64,000 nucleotides of DNA from Scytonema sp035967975 (GCA_035967975.1 JAWQFQ010000020.1:8547-72546), one strand, 5' to 3'; positions 26,758 to 36,047 are shown, counted from the stretch's first letter. Notes: generated by a model not told the origin, from the letters alone. Numbers and translations are program-made.

Positions 26758-27476
26758 AACCGCCTGTTAATTTCTTCCCAGTTCAATACATTCCACCAAG
26801 CGTCTAAATAATCAGCGCGGCGGTTTTGATACTTAAGGTAATATGCGTGTTCCCATACATCATTACCCATAATTGGATATTGTCCTTCACTCAAAGGAGA
26901 GTCTTGATTAGCTGTGGTCATGACCTCTAGCTTATCGTCCTGATTGAGGACTAACCAAACCCAACCGCTCCCAAATCGAGAAGTACCAGCTTCGTTAAAT
27001 TGCTTTTTGAAAGCAGCAAAGCTACCAAAGTTTTTGCTAATAGCGGATGCGATCGGTCCTTGTGGTTCTCCACCGCCCTTAGGGGTCATAATTCTCCAAA
27101 ACATGGAATGGTTCACATGACCACCACCATTGTTACGTACTGTTCTGCGAATGTCTTCTGGGACACTATTCAGGTCACGCAAAAGTTCCTCAACACTTTT
27201 GCTTTTGAGTTCTGGATACTTATCTAATGCTGCATTTAAGTTTTTTACATATGCTGCATGATGTTTGTCATGGTGAAATTCCATAGTTCTTGCATCGATG
27301 TGAGGTTCCAATGCATCGTATGCGTAAGGTAAGGGTGGTAATTCGATAGTCCCGGTTTTACCTGGACTAGCTTGGGTTGTTTCTGGAGCATTTTGTGCTA
27401 AAGCACACGAATCTAAAACCAAAGCACCTGCACTAGCTCCAAGCAAATACAAGAAATGGCGACGACTAATAATCAT
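26736..27476 (-). CDS. Exported Mn/Fe superoxide dismutase
   Basis: A 246-residue SOD that dismutates superoxide. The signal region has SRRHFLYLLGASAGALVLDS followed by Cys, a Tat-type twin-arginine leader with a possible lipoprotein cysteine (LDSC, not an ideal lipobox). The mature part shows the metal ligands in HHDKHHAAYVKNLN, GGGHVNHSMFWRIM and DVWEHAYYLKYQNRRADYLD. The overall pattern favours manganese, but the metal cannot be fixed by eye. It should act in the periplasm or thylakoid lumen. Its C-terminal codons (EGGRE) lie in an inverted GGGAGTGA array. ATG 27476 is the only start that includes the Tat motif. Confidence 0.92.
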   Translation of the reverse strand: MIISRRHFLYLLGASAGALVLDSCALAQNAPETTQASPGKTGTIELPPLPYAYDALEPHIDARTMEFHHDKHHAAYVKNLNAALDKYPELKSKSVEELLRDLNSVPEDIRRTVRNNGGGHVNHSMFWRIMTPKGGGEPQGPIASAISKNFGSFAAFKKQFNEAGTSRFGSGWVWLVLNQDDKLEVMTTANQDSPLSEGQYPIMGNDVWEHAYYLKYQNRRADYLDAWWNVLNWEEINRRLVEGGRE

Positions 27477-27537
27477 GATGAGCTACCAGCGCAAATTTTT
27501 CAGTTTTCAGTCTCTATTTTCTAAGATTTTGGCTAAC

Positions 27538-27574
27538 ATGAATTATTCATAATTCATAATTCATAATTCATAAT
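27538..27574. repeat. AATTCAT tandem repeat
   Basis: Four or five units of AATTCAT lie immediately beyond the 3' end of the aldo/keto reductase gene. Confidence 0.75.
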
Positions 27575-28752
27575 TTTTGAGACAACCGCTGCACGACTTC
27601 ACCCACTAACATTTGATGTGCTTGTGCGAGTAATTGAGGAATTTTGTCAGCATGAGGACTGCGGCTCAGGCATTCCCTCAAGTCTAACTGGTTGACTCTA
27701 TCTGCTTTATTACCAGCAAACCAGTGACTACCATGTCCGAGAAGATTGTACCGCATTTTGGCATAATCTAACATATCGTAAGCTAAAGCCAAATTCCTTA
27801 ACCACAAAATGACTGGAATATTTATCTGACCAGGGGTTTCAGCAAAGGTTGGTAAGTTGACGTTCCAAGTTTTTACCCAATCTTCTCCTAGGGTTGCGAT
27901 CGCCTCTTGCTCTAAGCGTGCCAAAATGGGTGGTAAGATTTCCGATGCATCATCCAATAAATCTAATGTTTTCAAGTGTTCATCAAAATCCTGTGGTTTT
28001 GCAGCACCCAAGCTAAGAGTATGGACTTGAGAATGGCTCAGACAAAATAAATCATTAAATACCATCGGGCTCAAGGGAGAACAAAGATGGACTAGTTTTT
28101 CTGGTGGGTTATATAAGTTCCCCCCTTTATTCGATGGGCTGATGATAAATACGCCCATGTCTTTTCGGGTAGCAGCTTCAATCGCAGCCCAGTTGATTTG
28201 ATTGATGTAGTACCAATGTAGATTGACATAATCAAATTGATTGGTATCTATTGCCTGGATAATAATATCTGTCGAGCCGTGGGTTGAGAAACCGATAAAT
28301 CTGACTTTTCCTTGTGCTTGAAGTTTTCGTGCTATGTCCAAGCATCCACCAGGACGCATCGTGTATTCTAGTAATTCTGCATTGTTGATGCCGTGTATTC
28401 CTAGTAAATCAACGTAATCTAAGCGCAGATTTTGTAGAGATTTTTCAAAATCACGTTTAAATCCTTTAGCATCTGCCTGAGGAGAGATTTTTGTTTGAAC
28501 AATCAACTCTTCGTGCTTGAAAGTTGGCAAAACTCTCCCCAGCTGCATTTCAGAAGTACCATAACCACGGGCAGTTTCAATATGGTTGATTCCTAATTCA
28601 ACTGCTCGTTTAATGGTCGCTTCTAGGTTTTGCTGGTTATCTTGAGGTATTTGCCATTGTGGAACGTCTTGCCATTTATACTGATATCTCATGCCGCCGC
28701 AGGAAAAGACAGGCATTTTTAATTCTGTACGCCCAAATCGTCTGTATAGCAT
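27568..28752 (-). CDS. Aldo/keto reductase
   Basis: A 394-residue NAD(P)H-dependent oxidoreductase of the AKR (beta/alpha)8 superfamily. It starts LYRRFGRTELKMPVFSCGGM and has INHIETARGYGTSEMQLGRV with the catalytic Tyr and DYVDLLGIHGINN. The C-terminal extension after the barrel (about 290-394) lacks the CxxCxxC ferredoxin-like cluster seen in some long AKRs. ATG 28752 is preferred over the adjacent GTG. The substrate is unknown. It is downstream of, and convergent with, nothing obvious; the SOD gene follows on the same strand 91 bases away. Confidence 0.85.
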   Translation of the reverse strand: MLYRRFGRTELKMPVFSCGGMRYQYKWQDVPQWQIPQDNQQNLEATIKRAVELGINHIETARGYGTSEMQLGRVLPTFKHEELIVQTKISPQADAKGFKRDFEKSLQNLRLDYVDLLGIHGINNAELLEYTMRPGGCLDIARKLQAQGKVRFIGFSTHGSTDIIIQAIDTNQFDYVNLHWYYINQINWAAIEAATRKDMGVFIISPSNKGGNLYNPPEKLVHLCSPLSPMVFNDLFCLSHSQVHTLSLGAAKPQDFDEHLKTLDLLDDASEILPPILARLEQEAIATLGEDWVKTWNVNLPTFAETPGQINIPVILWLRNLALAYDMLDYAKMRYNLLGHGSHWFAGNKADRVNQLDLRECLSRSPHADKIPQLLAQAHQMLVGEVVQRLSQKL

Positions 28753-28880
28753 CACGAGATTTTGAACTTGAGATTAAGTAAGTTTTAAACGTACTAATTT
28801 CCACTTTAAATCAAGTGTGTGGAGGAAAGTGGGAAAGTAACTGGAACTTGATTTCTACCCATAGTTACCGACATTTTTCA

Positions 28881-29696
28881 CTATCCGGGTATGTCATTTC
28901 CACCTCGCCGAATTGGCGCTAGTAATTCCTCAACCCACTGTTGGTTGGCTTGTGATAATTTAGGCGGTGGAACGCTTTGGCTGTAATCAATGCGTTCGTT
29001 ATAGCCCGCCCTTTCGCATACGCCATCAACAATTGCCTGCAAATCAACGCTCAATTCTTCATCTTCTAACAAAAGTGGCAAGGGAAAAGTGGGAATCGGT
29101 TCTGGTAAATTAAAGCCGTATAAATCAGCTTTGGGACGTTGTTCGCTTCGACTCACAACGATACGGTAGTCTGTTGGCTGCACTTTACCTAACATAGTCA
29201 TTGGTGAGTAAGCGCGTAGTAAGTCGATTTCTATCAGATGCGAAAGACTTGCTAAAACCCGCCCCCGTTTCTTTTCATAAGCTGCTCTACCCGAACCTTT
29301 TTGTTTATTTTTGGGCGATAACACTTCAATTACAGTAATCACAGTATTTCTACCTATTTCTCTCACTTCCAAATACCGCTCTTTTACGGTTATAGGTATA
29401 GGTAGCGCTATTGACTGCGGGCGTTTTTGAGTTAGGGTAGTGCTTGTCTCTGAGTGAAGTTTTTCACTGCTTGAATTAGACGAACTAGCTGTGAGAACTG
29501 TAGCATCTGGAATTCCAACTAAAACCTCATCGCTATCCGGGTCTTGGTAAGTGCGAGTTTCAACCTCAATGTAATACTTTGGGCGCAACTGAGGTGCAAC
29601 TGCATCGGCGATCGCCACCAAAAGCCGAGTATAGAATGACGACCAGAAAGCTGGATGTTCCAGATAAGGGTTCATCCCCAGAAATGGTGAGGGCAT
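28881..29696 (-). CDS. DUF4058 family protein
   Basis: A 271-residue protein beginning MPSPFLGMNPYLEHPAFWSS, the signature opening of the cyanobacterial DUF4058 family, and containing ITVIEVLSPKNKQKGSGRAA, which resembles the E-x-LSP-x-NK nuclease-like motif of that group. A PD-(D/E)XK-like function has been guessed from such motifs but not shown. These genes occur in many paralogues in cyanobacteria. ATG 29696 gives the canonical N-terminus. No operon partner. Confidence 0.82.
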   Translation of the reverse strand: MPSPFLGMNPYLEHPAFWSSFYTRLLVAIADAVAPQLRPKYYIEVETRTYQDPDSDEVLVGIPDATVLTASSSNSSSEKLHSETSTTLTQKRPQSIALPIPITVKERYLEVREIGRNTVITVIEVLSPKNKQKGSGRAAYEKKRGRVLASLSHLIEIDLLRAYSPMTMLGKVQPTDYRIVVSRSEQRPKADLYGFNLPEPIPTFPLPLLLEDEELSVDLQAIVDGVCERAGYNERIDYSQSVPPPKLSQANQQWVEELLAPIRRGGNDIPG

Positions 29697-29972
29697 TCGT
29701 CAAACTCCCTACTCACAAGCATTTTTCACAGTATAGCCTATTGTTGTGTGAATTTAGTTGTAGTTCAGTCGTATAAAAGTAATAGGGGATTTTTTAAATT
29801 TAAGTATTTATACTATCTTGACTGAATTTCCCAAAAACGATATATTTTGTGACCGTTTGGGAAAAAATATTTTGTTTGAGCAATATCCCGGAAAAGAGTC
29901 CGTGTACTGCGTAAAATGAAACGATCTTTGTAAAGACTCGTCTATCCAACTAAACAATCTTTAGAGGTACCA

Positions 29973-30215
29973 ATGCCAAAGCAGTTTAGCAGTCAGTCAA
30001 CAACTTACTCCTCGGTAAATACCCCATCTAAAGGTGCTACTGATACATCTGCTCTCAATTGTGTAGGGTTTGCGATCATTTCTTTACCTATCCTTCTATT
30101 TATGGGTATCACTGCGTATAAAAAATACCGTAGTGTGGTTTTTCGTAAACGAATTGCATTATTGGAAAAATTATGGCTATTGGATGTTAAAAATAATACT
30201 TATAGACAAGATTAA
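29973..30215 (+). CDS. Small single-helix hypothetical protein
   Basis: An 80-residue protein with a Ser/Thr-rich N-terminus, one membrane helix (about 31-49) and a basic tail KKYRSVVFRKRIALLEKLW. No family is recognised. GAGGTACC lies about seven bases before ATG 29973, supporting translation. It converges with rpiA, with a shared hairpin between them. Confidence 0.5.
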   Translation: MPKQFSSQSTTYSSVNTPSKGATDTSALNCVGFAIISLPILLFMGITAYKKYRSVVFRKRIALLEKLWLLDVKNNTYRQD

Positions 30216-30263
30216 ATAAAGATGAATGTAGCAATTGTTTGAGATTACATTTTTGAGGTTTGA

Positions 30264-30284
30264 GGGTGGGTAATATACCCGCCC
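30264..30284. terminator. Bidirectional hairpin between the small gene and rpiA
   Basis: GGGTGGGTA-ATA-TACCCGCCC forms a nine-pair stem with one G-T pair and a three-base loop, between convergent genes. A short T-rich stretch is present on the left side only, so efficiency is uncertain. Confidence 0.55.
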
Positions 30285-30306
30285 TTATACGTATTTGCTC
30301 GAATTA

Positions 30307-31017
30307 CTACATTTGTCGTACTGAAGGTTGACCATCTTTGACTTCGCCAACCAAGACCACATCTACACAATTGACAAAGATGCCATTTTCCAAGACACCA
30401 GGAATATTATTGAGTGTTTTTTCGAGATGATCGGGGTCATCTATTGTATTGAATTTAACATCAACAACCATATTGCCTTGGTCGGTGATAACTGGACCTG
30501 CTTTTTTTACGCCCATACGAATCTCTGGCTTTCCCCCAAGTTTTTCAATGGCTTGCATTACAGGGGTGACCGCCATTGGTATAACTTCTACGGGTACGGC
30601 AAAAACAGAACCCAATCGGTCAACTAATTTTCCCGCATCTACAACCACGATAAACCTATTTGCCAAGTAATCAACAACTTTTTCGCGGGTATGTGCTGCT
30701 CCACCGCCTTTGATTAAATTCTTTTGCGGGTCAACTTCATCCGCGCCATCAATTGCAATGTCAATGTGGTCAATAGCGTCTAGGGTGGTGAGAGGAATTC
30801 CGTACTGCTTTGCTAAGACTTCTGCTTGAAATGATGTGGGGACACCAACAATATCTTTAATATCACCCGACTTCAGGCGATCGCCCAAAAACTGAATTGC
30901 GTATGCTGTTGTTGACCCAGTACCCAATCCAACAATAGAACCCGATTGTACCAAATCGGCGGCTGCTTTACCAACTTCTTGCTTCATCAACTTTACGGGA
31001 TCTGTTGCTGTAGTCAT
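30307..31017 (-). CDS. rpiA: Ribose-5-phosphate isomerase A
   Basis: A 236-residue enzyme interconverting ribose-5-phosphate and ribulose-5-phosphate in the Calvin and pentose phosphate cycles. Motifs are IVGLGTGSTTAYAIQFLG (phosphate loop), HIDIAIDGADEVDP (catalytic Asp residues) and NLIKGGGAAHTREKVV (catalytic Lys/Glu region), all as expected. ATG 31017 is chosen over TTG 31023 because GAGGAGCTTTGGGA precedes it. The length fits the family. It is monocistronic on the minus strand and divergent from the SLH protein. Confidence 0.96.
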   Translation of the reverse strand: MTTATDPVKLMKQEVGKAAADLVQSGSIVGLGTGSTTAYAIQFLGDRLKSGDIKDIVGVPTSFQAEVLAKQYGIPLTTLDAIDHIDIAIDGADEVDPQKNLIKGGGAAHTREKVVDYLANRFIVVVDAGKLVDRLGSVFAVPVEVIPMAVTPVMQAIEKLGGKPEIRMGVKKAGPVITDQGNMVVDVKFNTIDDPDHLEKTLNNIPGVLENGIFVNCVDVVLVGEVKDGQPSVRQM

Positions 31018-31251
31018 TCCCAAAGCTCCTCAAACATTATTTATTTTCCTTTGAGTGGCACTTTTTGCGCCAGCCATAAATCAATAGTAATGAGCAAGTG
31101 GCATTATCCGATCAGGTTTTACCCTCAATTGACGTTTGTTCTGAGTCAAACTAATGACTGATGACGCCCAATTCCGTACTTTGTTTGTTAGCATCTGTAG
31201 CTGTAGATAATGTCATTTTTGTCAAGTTAAAATCATTTTTTTCTAGCCATT

Positions 31252-32001
31252 ATGAACTGCGTACACCATCACCGCATAAAAACTTCTTCTTCCTACACCC
31301 CATACCCTACACCCCATACCCTGAGCCAGATTCTAGGTACTCTTTCATTAGTAGCAGTACTGCAATTTTTTCCTAATACTGCCTATGCTCAAATCCAACC
31401 TAGTACTGAAAAACCCTCAGATTCCATTGCACAAGTGGTCACTGCTAAGTTGATGACTAACTATCCAGATGGAAACTTTTATCCCGAACGGTTGATTTCT
31501 CGTGCAGAATTAGCCTCTATTATGGTGAAAGCGTTTCGACTGGATAAACGAGAGGTTGCAACTAAAGAAAATATAAAAGTTGCTGATGTACCCGCCTCCC
31601 ACTGGGCATATAACGATATTCAACTGGTTTTAAAAACTGATATTATGAAAGGCTATCGGGGAAATCTATTTTTTCCCAACCAAAGAGTCACACGAGCGGA
31701 AGCTTTAGCTATTTTTGCTCAAGCTTACGGGGTGTTTCAATTTCCAGATGCGACTGTAAATCAGATTTTGTCAGCATATCCAGATGCAGAGTCTATCCCA
31801 GAATGGGCAAGGAAGGCGATCGCAACAGTTGCAAGTGAAGGATTTCTGAATACAGATGAACAAGGCAATATTTCCCCATTACAACCCATGACTCGCGGTG
31901 ATGTGGCTTATGTTCTCAGTCAATATTTGGAAAGACAACAGCCACAACCCGATACGCCAGTCGTTCCAGGTGCGATCGTTAGTCCGGAGTCGCTTCAGTA
32001 A
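31252..32001 (+). CDS. Secreted S-layer homology (SLH) domain protein
   Basis: A 249-residue exported protein. The N-terminus has a basic start and hydrophobic core LGTLSLVAVLQFF with a likely cleavage after NTAYA. Three SLH-type repeats follow: MTNYPDGNFYPERLISRAEL, then WAYNDIQLVLKTDIMKGYRG with FPNQRVTRAEALAIFAQAYG, then IPEWARKAIATVASEGFLN with MTRGDVAYVLSQYLE. SLH domains bind cell-wall polysaccharide. The first 25 residues (TPYPTPHTLSQ and nearby) are encoded by a CTACACCCCATACC minisatellite, so the true start may lie downstream or the leader may have been extended by the repeat. Confidence 0.8.
   Translation: MNCVHHHRIKTSSSYTPYPTPHTLSQILGTLSLVAVLQFFPNTAYAQIQPSTEKPSDSIAQVVTAKLMTNYPDGNFYPERLISRAELASIMVKAFRLDKREVATKENIKVADVPASHWAYNDIQLVLKTDIMKGYRGNLFFPNQRVTRAEALAIFAQAYGVFQFPDATVNQILSAYPDAESIPEWARKAIATVASEGFLNTDEQGNISPLQPMTRGDVAYVLSQYLERQQPQPDTPVVPGAIVSPESLQ
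31286..31322. repeat. CTACACCCCATACC minisatellite within the SLH leader
   Basis: Repeated TACACCCCATACCC units are read in frame as TPYPTPHT. The G-rich complementary strand has several GGGG/GGG runs. Confidence 0.7.
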
Positions 32002-32376
32002 TATGGATTTATAGTAGCGCTTGGGGATTTCTACGTCCCCTTGAAAAGAAGGGAATAGGCAATGGGGAATGGGGAATAGGCAATGGGGAATGGGGAATAG
32101 GCAATGGGGAATAGGCAATGGGGAATGGGCAATGGGGAATGGGCAGTAGGGAATAGTGGTGGATTACAGTAATTTTAGCCAGTTTAAAAAATATGTAAAT
32201 CTAAATATTTATTCATAAGTACTTATTAAAGAATTTGTATTTTTTTTAACATTTTGCATTGATATCTCTTTATCAAAGTATCAATAAAATGGATATCTAT
32301 ACTTAACTTAGATATCTCATTCCCCGAGCATGGGAAAATCAGAAATACAAAAAGTAGAGAGGAAAACCCTATAGTT
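32002..32376. other. Intergenic region with GGGGAATAGGCAAT array
   Basis: It separates the SLH gene from dxs. A large tandem array fills 32050-32156; the remainder is AT-rich and should carry the dxs promoter, where GAGAGGAAAACC precedes the start. No gene is seen. Confidence 0.5.
32050..32156. repeat. GGGGAATAGGCAAT-type tandem array
   Basis: Heptameric GGGAATA/GGGCAAT/GGCAATG units repeat about 14 times with variation. It is non-coding; an opposite-strand frame through it gives only a repetitive peptide. Confidence 0.85.
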
Positions 32377-34284
32377 ATGCACCTGAGTGAAATTACTCAT
32401 CCCAACCAGCTACACGGTTTATCGATCCGACAATTGCAACAGATTGCACGTCAGATTCGCGACAAGCATCTCCAAACTGTAGCCGCTACTGGGGGACATC
32501 TCGGACCTGGGTTGGGTGTTGTAGAATTGACCCTGGGGCTTTACCAAACGCTGGACTTGGATCGCGATAAAGTGATTTGGGATGTGGGACATCAAGCATA
32601 TCCCCACAAACTCATTACAGGGCGCTACAGTCACTTCCATAGCTTACGGCAAAAAGATGGAGTTGCTGGTTATCTCAAGCGCTGCGAAAGCAAGTTTGAC
32701 CATTTTGGCGCAGGACACGCTTCTACCAGTATTTCTGCAGCATTAGGTATGGCGTTAGCGCGAGATTTGCAAGGGGAAAAATATAAAGTCGCTGCTATCA
32801 TTGGTGATGGTGCGCTGACTGGTGGTATGGCATTAGAAGCAATTAACCACGCCGGACACCTTCCCAAGACAAACCTACTCGTTGTCCTCAACGATAATGA
32901 GATGTCCATATCTCCCAACGTAGGCGCAATTCCCCGCTACTTGAACAAAATGCGCCTGAGTCCACCAATGCAGTTTCTCACGGATAACTTTGAGGAACAG
33001 TTCAAGCAAATTCCTTTCGTTGGTGAATCCCTTTCACCCGAACTAGGACGTATTAAAGAAGGGATGAAACGTTTAGCTGTTCCTAAGGTAGGTGCAGTCT
33101 TTGAAGAACTCGGTTTTACTTATATTGGACCAGTAGACGGGCATAATCTTGAAGAATTAATTGCGACTTTTCAACAAGCACACCACATACCAGGTCCGGT
33201 ATTGGTACACGTAGCAACGGTGAAGGGTAAAGGTTATGAAATAGCCGAACAAGACAAAGTTGGCTACCATGCTCAGTCTCCATTTAACCTCGCCACTGGC
33301 AAAGCTATCCCCTCCAACAAACCCAAACCTCCTGGTTATAGTAAAGTTTTTGCCCATACCTTGGTCAAACTCGCCGAACAAAACCCCAGAATTATTGGTA
33401 TAACTGCTGCAATGGCGACGGGAACAGGGTTAGACAAACTGCAAGCAAAGCTACCCAACCAGTATATAGATGTGGGTATTGCCGAACAACACGCAGTCAC
33501 CTTAGCTGCAGGACTTACATGCGAAGGTATGCGTCCCGTTGTTGCTATTTATTCCACCTTCTTACAACGAGCCTACGACCAAATTATTCATGACGTTTGC
33601 ATCCAAAATTTACCTGTGTTCTTCTGTCTCGACAGAGCAGGAATTGTTGGTGCAGATGGTCCGACTCACCAAGGAATGTATGACATTGCTTACCTCCGGT
33701 GTGTTCCCAATATAGTACTAATGGCACCAAAAGATGAAGCGGAACTGCAACGGATGGTTGTGACTGGTGTTAACCATACATCTGGTCCGATCGCCATGCG
33801 CTTCCCCCGTGGTAACGGCTACGGTGTTCCTTTGATGGAAGAAGGTTGGGAACCTTTGGAAATCGGAAAAGGGGAAATACTCCGCAACGGTGATGACGTG
33901 TTAGTCCTTGGTTATGGAACAATGGTCAACCCAGCGCTGCAAGCTGCTGAAATTCTCAGCGAACATGGTATTGAAGCGACTGTTATTAATGCTCGTTTTG
34001 CTAAACCTTTGGATACTGAATTAATTTTCTCTTTAGCAAAGAAAATTGGACGTGTTGTTACCTTGGAAGAAGGTTGTGTTATGGGAGGTTTTGGTTCAGC
34101 AGTTGCAGAAGCACTGTTGGATGAGGATATTGTCGTTCCCATTAAACGTATTGGTATTCCAGATACTTTAGTTGACCATGCTCAGCCTAATGAATCTAAG
34201 GCAGAATTAGGTTTAACAAGTCCTCAAATAGCTGAAAAGATTTTAGAAGCTTTCTTTAAGCGAGAACTTTCTGCTGTCGGTTAA
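32377..34284 (+). CDS. dxs: 1-deoxy-D-xylulose-5-phosphate synthase
   Basis: A 635-residue thiamine-diphosphate enzyme that condenses pyruvate with glyceraldehyde-3-phosphate, the first step of the MEP isoprenoid pathway feeding carotenoids and phytol. GDGALTGGMALEAINHAG binds the cofactor with Mg. HLGPGLGVVELTLGLYQTLD, GIAEQHAVTLAAGL and RAGIVGADGPTHQGMYDIAY are family blocks. The length (620-640) is standard. It starts at ATG 32377, with AGAGAGGAAAACC upstream. A strong hairpin follows the stop. The gene is monocistronic. Confidence 0.98.
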   Translation: MHLSEITHPNQLHGLSIRQLQQIARQIRDKHLQTVAATGGHLGPGLGVVELTLGLYQTLDLDRDKVIWDVGHQAYPHKLITGRYSHFHSLRQKDGVAGYLKRCESKFDHFGAGHASTSISAALGMALARDLQGEKYKVAAIIGDGALTGGMALEAINHAGHLPKTNLLVVLNDNEMSISPNVGAIPRYLNKMRLSPPMQFLTDNFEEQFKQIPFVGESLSPELGRIKEGMKRLAVPKVGAVFEELGFTYIGPVDGHNLEELIATFQQAHHIPGPVLVHVATVKGKGYEIAEQDKVGYHAQSPFNLATGKAIPSNKPKPPGYSKVFAHTLVKLAEQNPRIIGITAAMATGTGLDKLQAKLPNQYIDVGIAEQHAVTLAAGLTCEGMRPVVAIYSTFLQRAYDQIIHDVCIQNLPVFFCLDRAGIVGADGPTHQGMYDIAYLRCVPNIVLMAPKDEAELQRMVVTGVNHTSGPIAMRFPRGNGYGVPLMEEGWEPLEIGKGEILRNGDDVLVLGYGTMVNPALQAAEILSEHGIEATVINARFAKPLDTELIFSLAKKIGRVVTLEEGCVMGGFGSAVAEALLDEDIVVPIKRIGIPDTLVDHAQPNESKAELGLTSPQIAEKILEAFFKRELSAVG

Positions 34285-34329
34285 GTATTGTGCTTTCACT
34301 TAATGTGAAGGTCTTGCTCTCGTTTTATT

Positions 34330-34359
34330 AAAAGTCAGGAAAAATTTTTCCTGGCTTTT
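34330..34359 (+). terminator. Terminator-like hairpin after dxs
   Basis: AAAAGTCAGGAAAAA pairs with TTTTTCCTGGCTTTT (one mismatch) with almost no loop, 46 bases after the dxs stop. Confidence 0.6.
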
Positions 34360-34468
34360 AAGAAGCATTGAAATTAGCCGATTTTATCTGGCGATCGCAC
34401 TCTTAGCAATTGTTTCAAATCAGCGATCGCATTCCTAACATTCGTATTCCCTCATAAATGATATCACT

Positions 34469-34906
34469 TTAAGATATTGTCCAATCTTCTATTTGTAAAT
34501 TAGGAACTTTTGCAAAATCTTTAGTATTGCCTGTAACCAAAATACCTTTTATGGACAAAGTAATAGCAGCAATACGTAAATCTCTCGTACCTATACGAAT
34601 TCTCTGACAAACTAATTCTTGATAAAAATTATAAGCAGCTAGGTCAAAGTCAAGTAATTTGAGTTTATTGAGGTATTCCACTCAATTCCTTAGTCCCTTG
34701 TAAGCCAGTATCAGTTTTTCAGATTGGGAAGGTTGATCGTTATACTTATTAATCACATTCAGCCATCCTTTCATTTGTTCTTCCAATGTCACAACTGTTA
34801 TGGCTGTATTTGCAAAATCAATTTGGTTGAGACGCTGTGTAACAGTTGGATGTTCTCTTTGAAAGAGTGATAAATGGTCAGTATCCAGCACCCAAACAAC
34901 TGTCAC
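34469..34906 (-). pseudogene. VapC-like PIN-domain toxin interrupted by an in-frame TGA
   Basis: Two open frames in the same reading frame are separated only by TGA at 34684-34682. The first (GTG 34906) encodes VVWVLDTDHLSLFQREHPTV and TLEEQMKGWL; the second (from GTG 34681) encodes GTRDLRIAAITLSIKGILV and GNTKDFAKVP. Joined, they form one PIN domain of about 145 residues with all four acidic metal ligands, two in each half. So the toxin is either inactivated by a single nonsense change or needs readthrough. The start overlaps the antitoxin stop (GTGA). The codon replaced could have been CGA or TGG. Confidence 0.8.
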
Positions 34907-35286
34907 TTTAACCCATCCTCTGTATCAAGTTGTTTATAGTATTCCTCCATTTCTGCATCAAGTTTAAGACGTTCTGCTTCTATATTAGACAGGACTTCAT
35001 CAAAAAGCGGATTATTTTTGTACATTCCAGCTACCTTGAGCCAAGGATTATCAATTTGGGGAGAATCGATTTCTAAAGTCACTATTCTTGAATTCTGTAA
35101 ACGTTTCTGCAAAAGATTTTGTAAATTTTCTAGAGCTTCATTTTCAGTTTTGCCAGAGCTTTTACAGTCTGATAAACCTAGCATCACTGCACTAAAGCTA
35201 CCATCAGGCTCACTTTCAACTAGCACGTTATAAGTTAGCTTAGAAGTATCACTATCAGAATTTATTGAAGGGCTAAAACCTATCAT
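34903..35286 (-). CDS. HicB-like antitoxin of a HicB/PIN toxin-antitoxin pair
   Basis: A 127-residue protein. Its N-terminal half (KLTYNVLVESEPDGSFSAVM followed by LGLSDCKSSGKTENEALENL) has the HicB/UPF0150 fold that mimics a partial RNase H. The C-terminal part, with FDEVLSNIEAERLKLDAEME, is a likely toxin-binding helix. It overlaps the PIN gene by four bases, the typical antitoxin-first arrangement. If the toxin is dead the antitoxin may be a remnant. ATG 35286 is supported by the fold start. Confidence 0.75.
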   Translation of the reverse strand: MIGFSPSINSDSDTSKLTYNVLVESEPDGSFSAVMLGLSDCKSSGKTENEALENLQNLLQKRLQNSRIVTLEIDSPQIDNPWLKVAGMYKNNPLFDEVLSNIEAERLKLDAEMEEYYKQLDTEDGLK

Positions 35287-35738
35287 ACTTTATTTCTAGT
35301 ACCTATATGTTTTAATTCAACGCAAAAGCTGCCCTAAAACCTCAATTAGCAACGGGTAAGCCTGTGATGTTTGAAAACTTGCGCTCTTTGTGCCGGGTGC
35401 TGGGTATTGCTCACCTCTAGTGATTACTAAGATTATAATTATAGCATGGGTCGAACTTTTTGGAAACTGAGGGTTAACAAATTCCTCTATTCGTAAAAAT
35501 TGTCTAAATCGCTCCTCAACATAACGGTATTAAGTCTTATCTAACAGAAATCACTTTCACCGACCGAATTAATCCATTTGTAGGAGGGCATTAGTCAATC
35601 AGTAGAGTTATTCTACTATTGTTAAAGCATACAGATGTCAAAGGTAAGATTTGCATTCACGTGAGAACACTGATGACAAACTTTCGTTTCTTTCCCCCTA
35701 CCAACTTAGTGTATATATAACTGATATACCTCTGTTTT
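35287..35738. other. Divergent intergenic region, nothing recognised
   Basis: This 452-base region separates the antitoxin from a secreted hypothetical gene. No repeat of the local families and no gene is seen. It should contain the toxin-antitoxin promoter. Confidence 0.4.
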
Positions 35739-36047
35739 ATGAAATTAAAAACTTTAGTGTACTTAGTAACAGTTTTCCTGATTGGACAAACCCCTGCTAT
35801 GGCTGAGCAGTCAGTTCCTAGTTTGACTCCATCACAAGCACAACGTTTGTCTCGTGACTTAGTACCCTCGAACTCTCAAGATTTTTTTAATAGAGGGCAA
35901 AATTTAATTGAAAGAGAAATTCAAATTTTAAGGAAGAAACAAAATTCTTCGACTAAACCAATTCTGAAGGTTAATCCGCAAGCCCCAACAGAAAAAGACT
36001 TCCCACAGAATGATGACAGACCAGATATTTTACCGAAGCAATCTTAG
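35739..36047 (+). CDS. Small exported hypothetical protein
   Basis: A 102-residue protein with a clear signal peptide: basic MKLK, a hydrophobic core and a cleavage site after TPAMA (about residue 22). The mature part is hydrophilic and Gln/Pro-rich, with REIQILRKKQNSSTKPILKV. No family is recognised; it resembles the small N-terminal moieties of cyanobacterial shell or haemolysin-secretion (POTRA-less) leaders, but that is weak. ATG 35739 lies after an AT-rich stretch. Confidence 0.5.
   Translation: MKLKTLVYLVTVFLIGQTPAMAEQSVPSLTPSQAQRLSRDLVPSNSQDFFNRGQNLIEREIQILRKKQNSSTKPILKVNPQAPTEKDFPQNDDRPDILPKQS

Noticed and set aside
28812..28840. GGAGGAAAGT motif considered as RNase P RNA
   Set aside because: Only a few bases match; no surrounding conserved segments or length.
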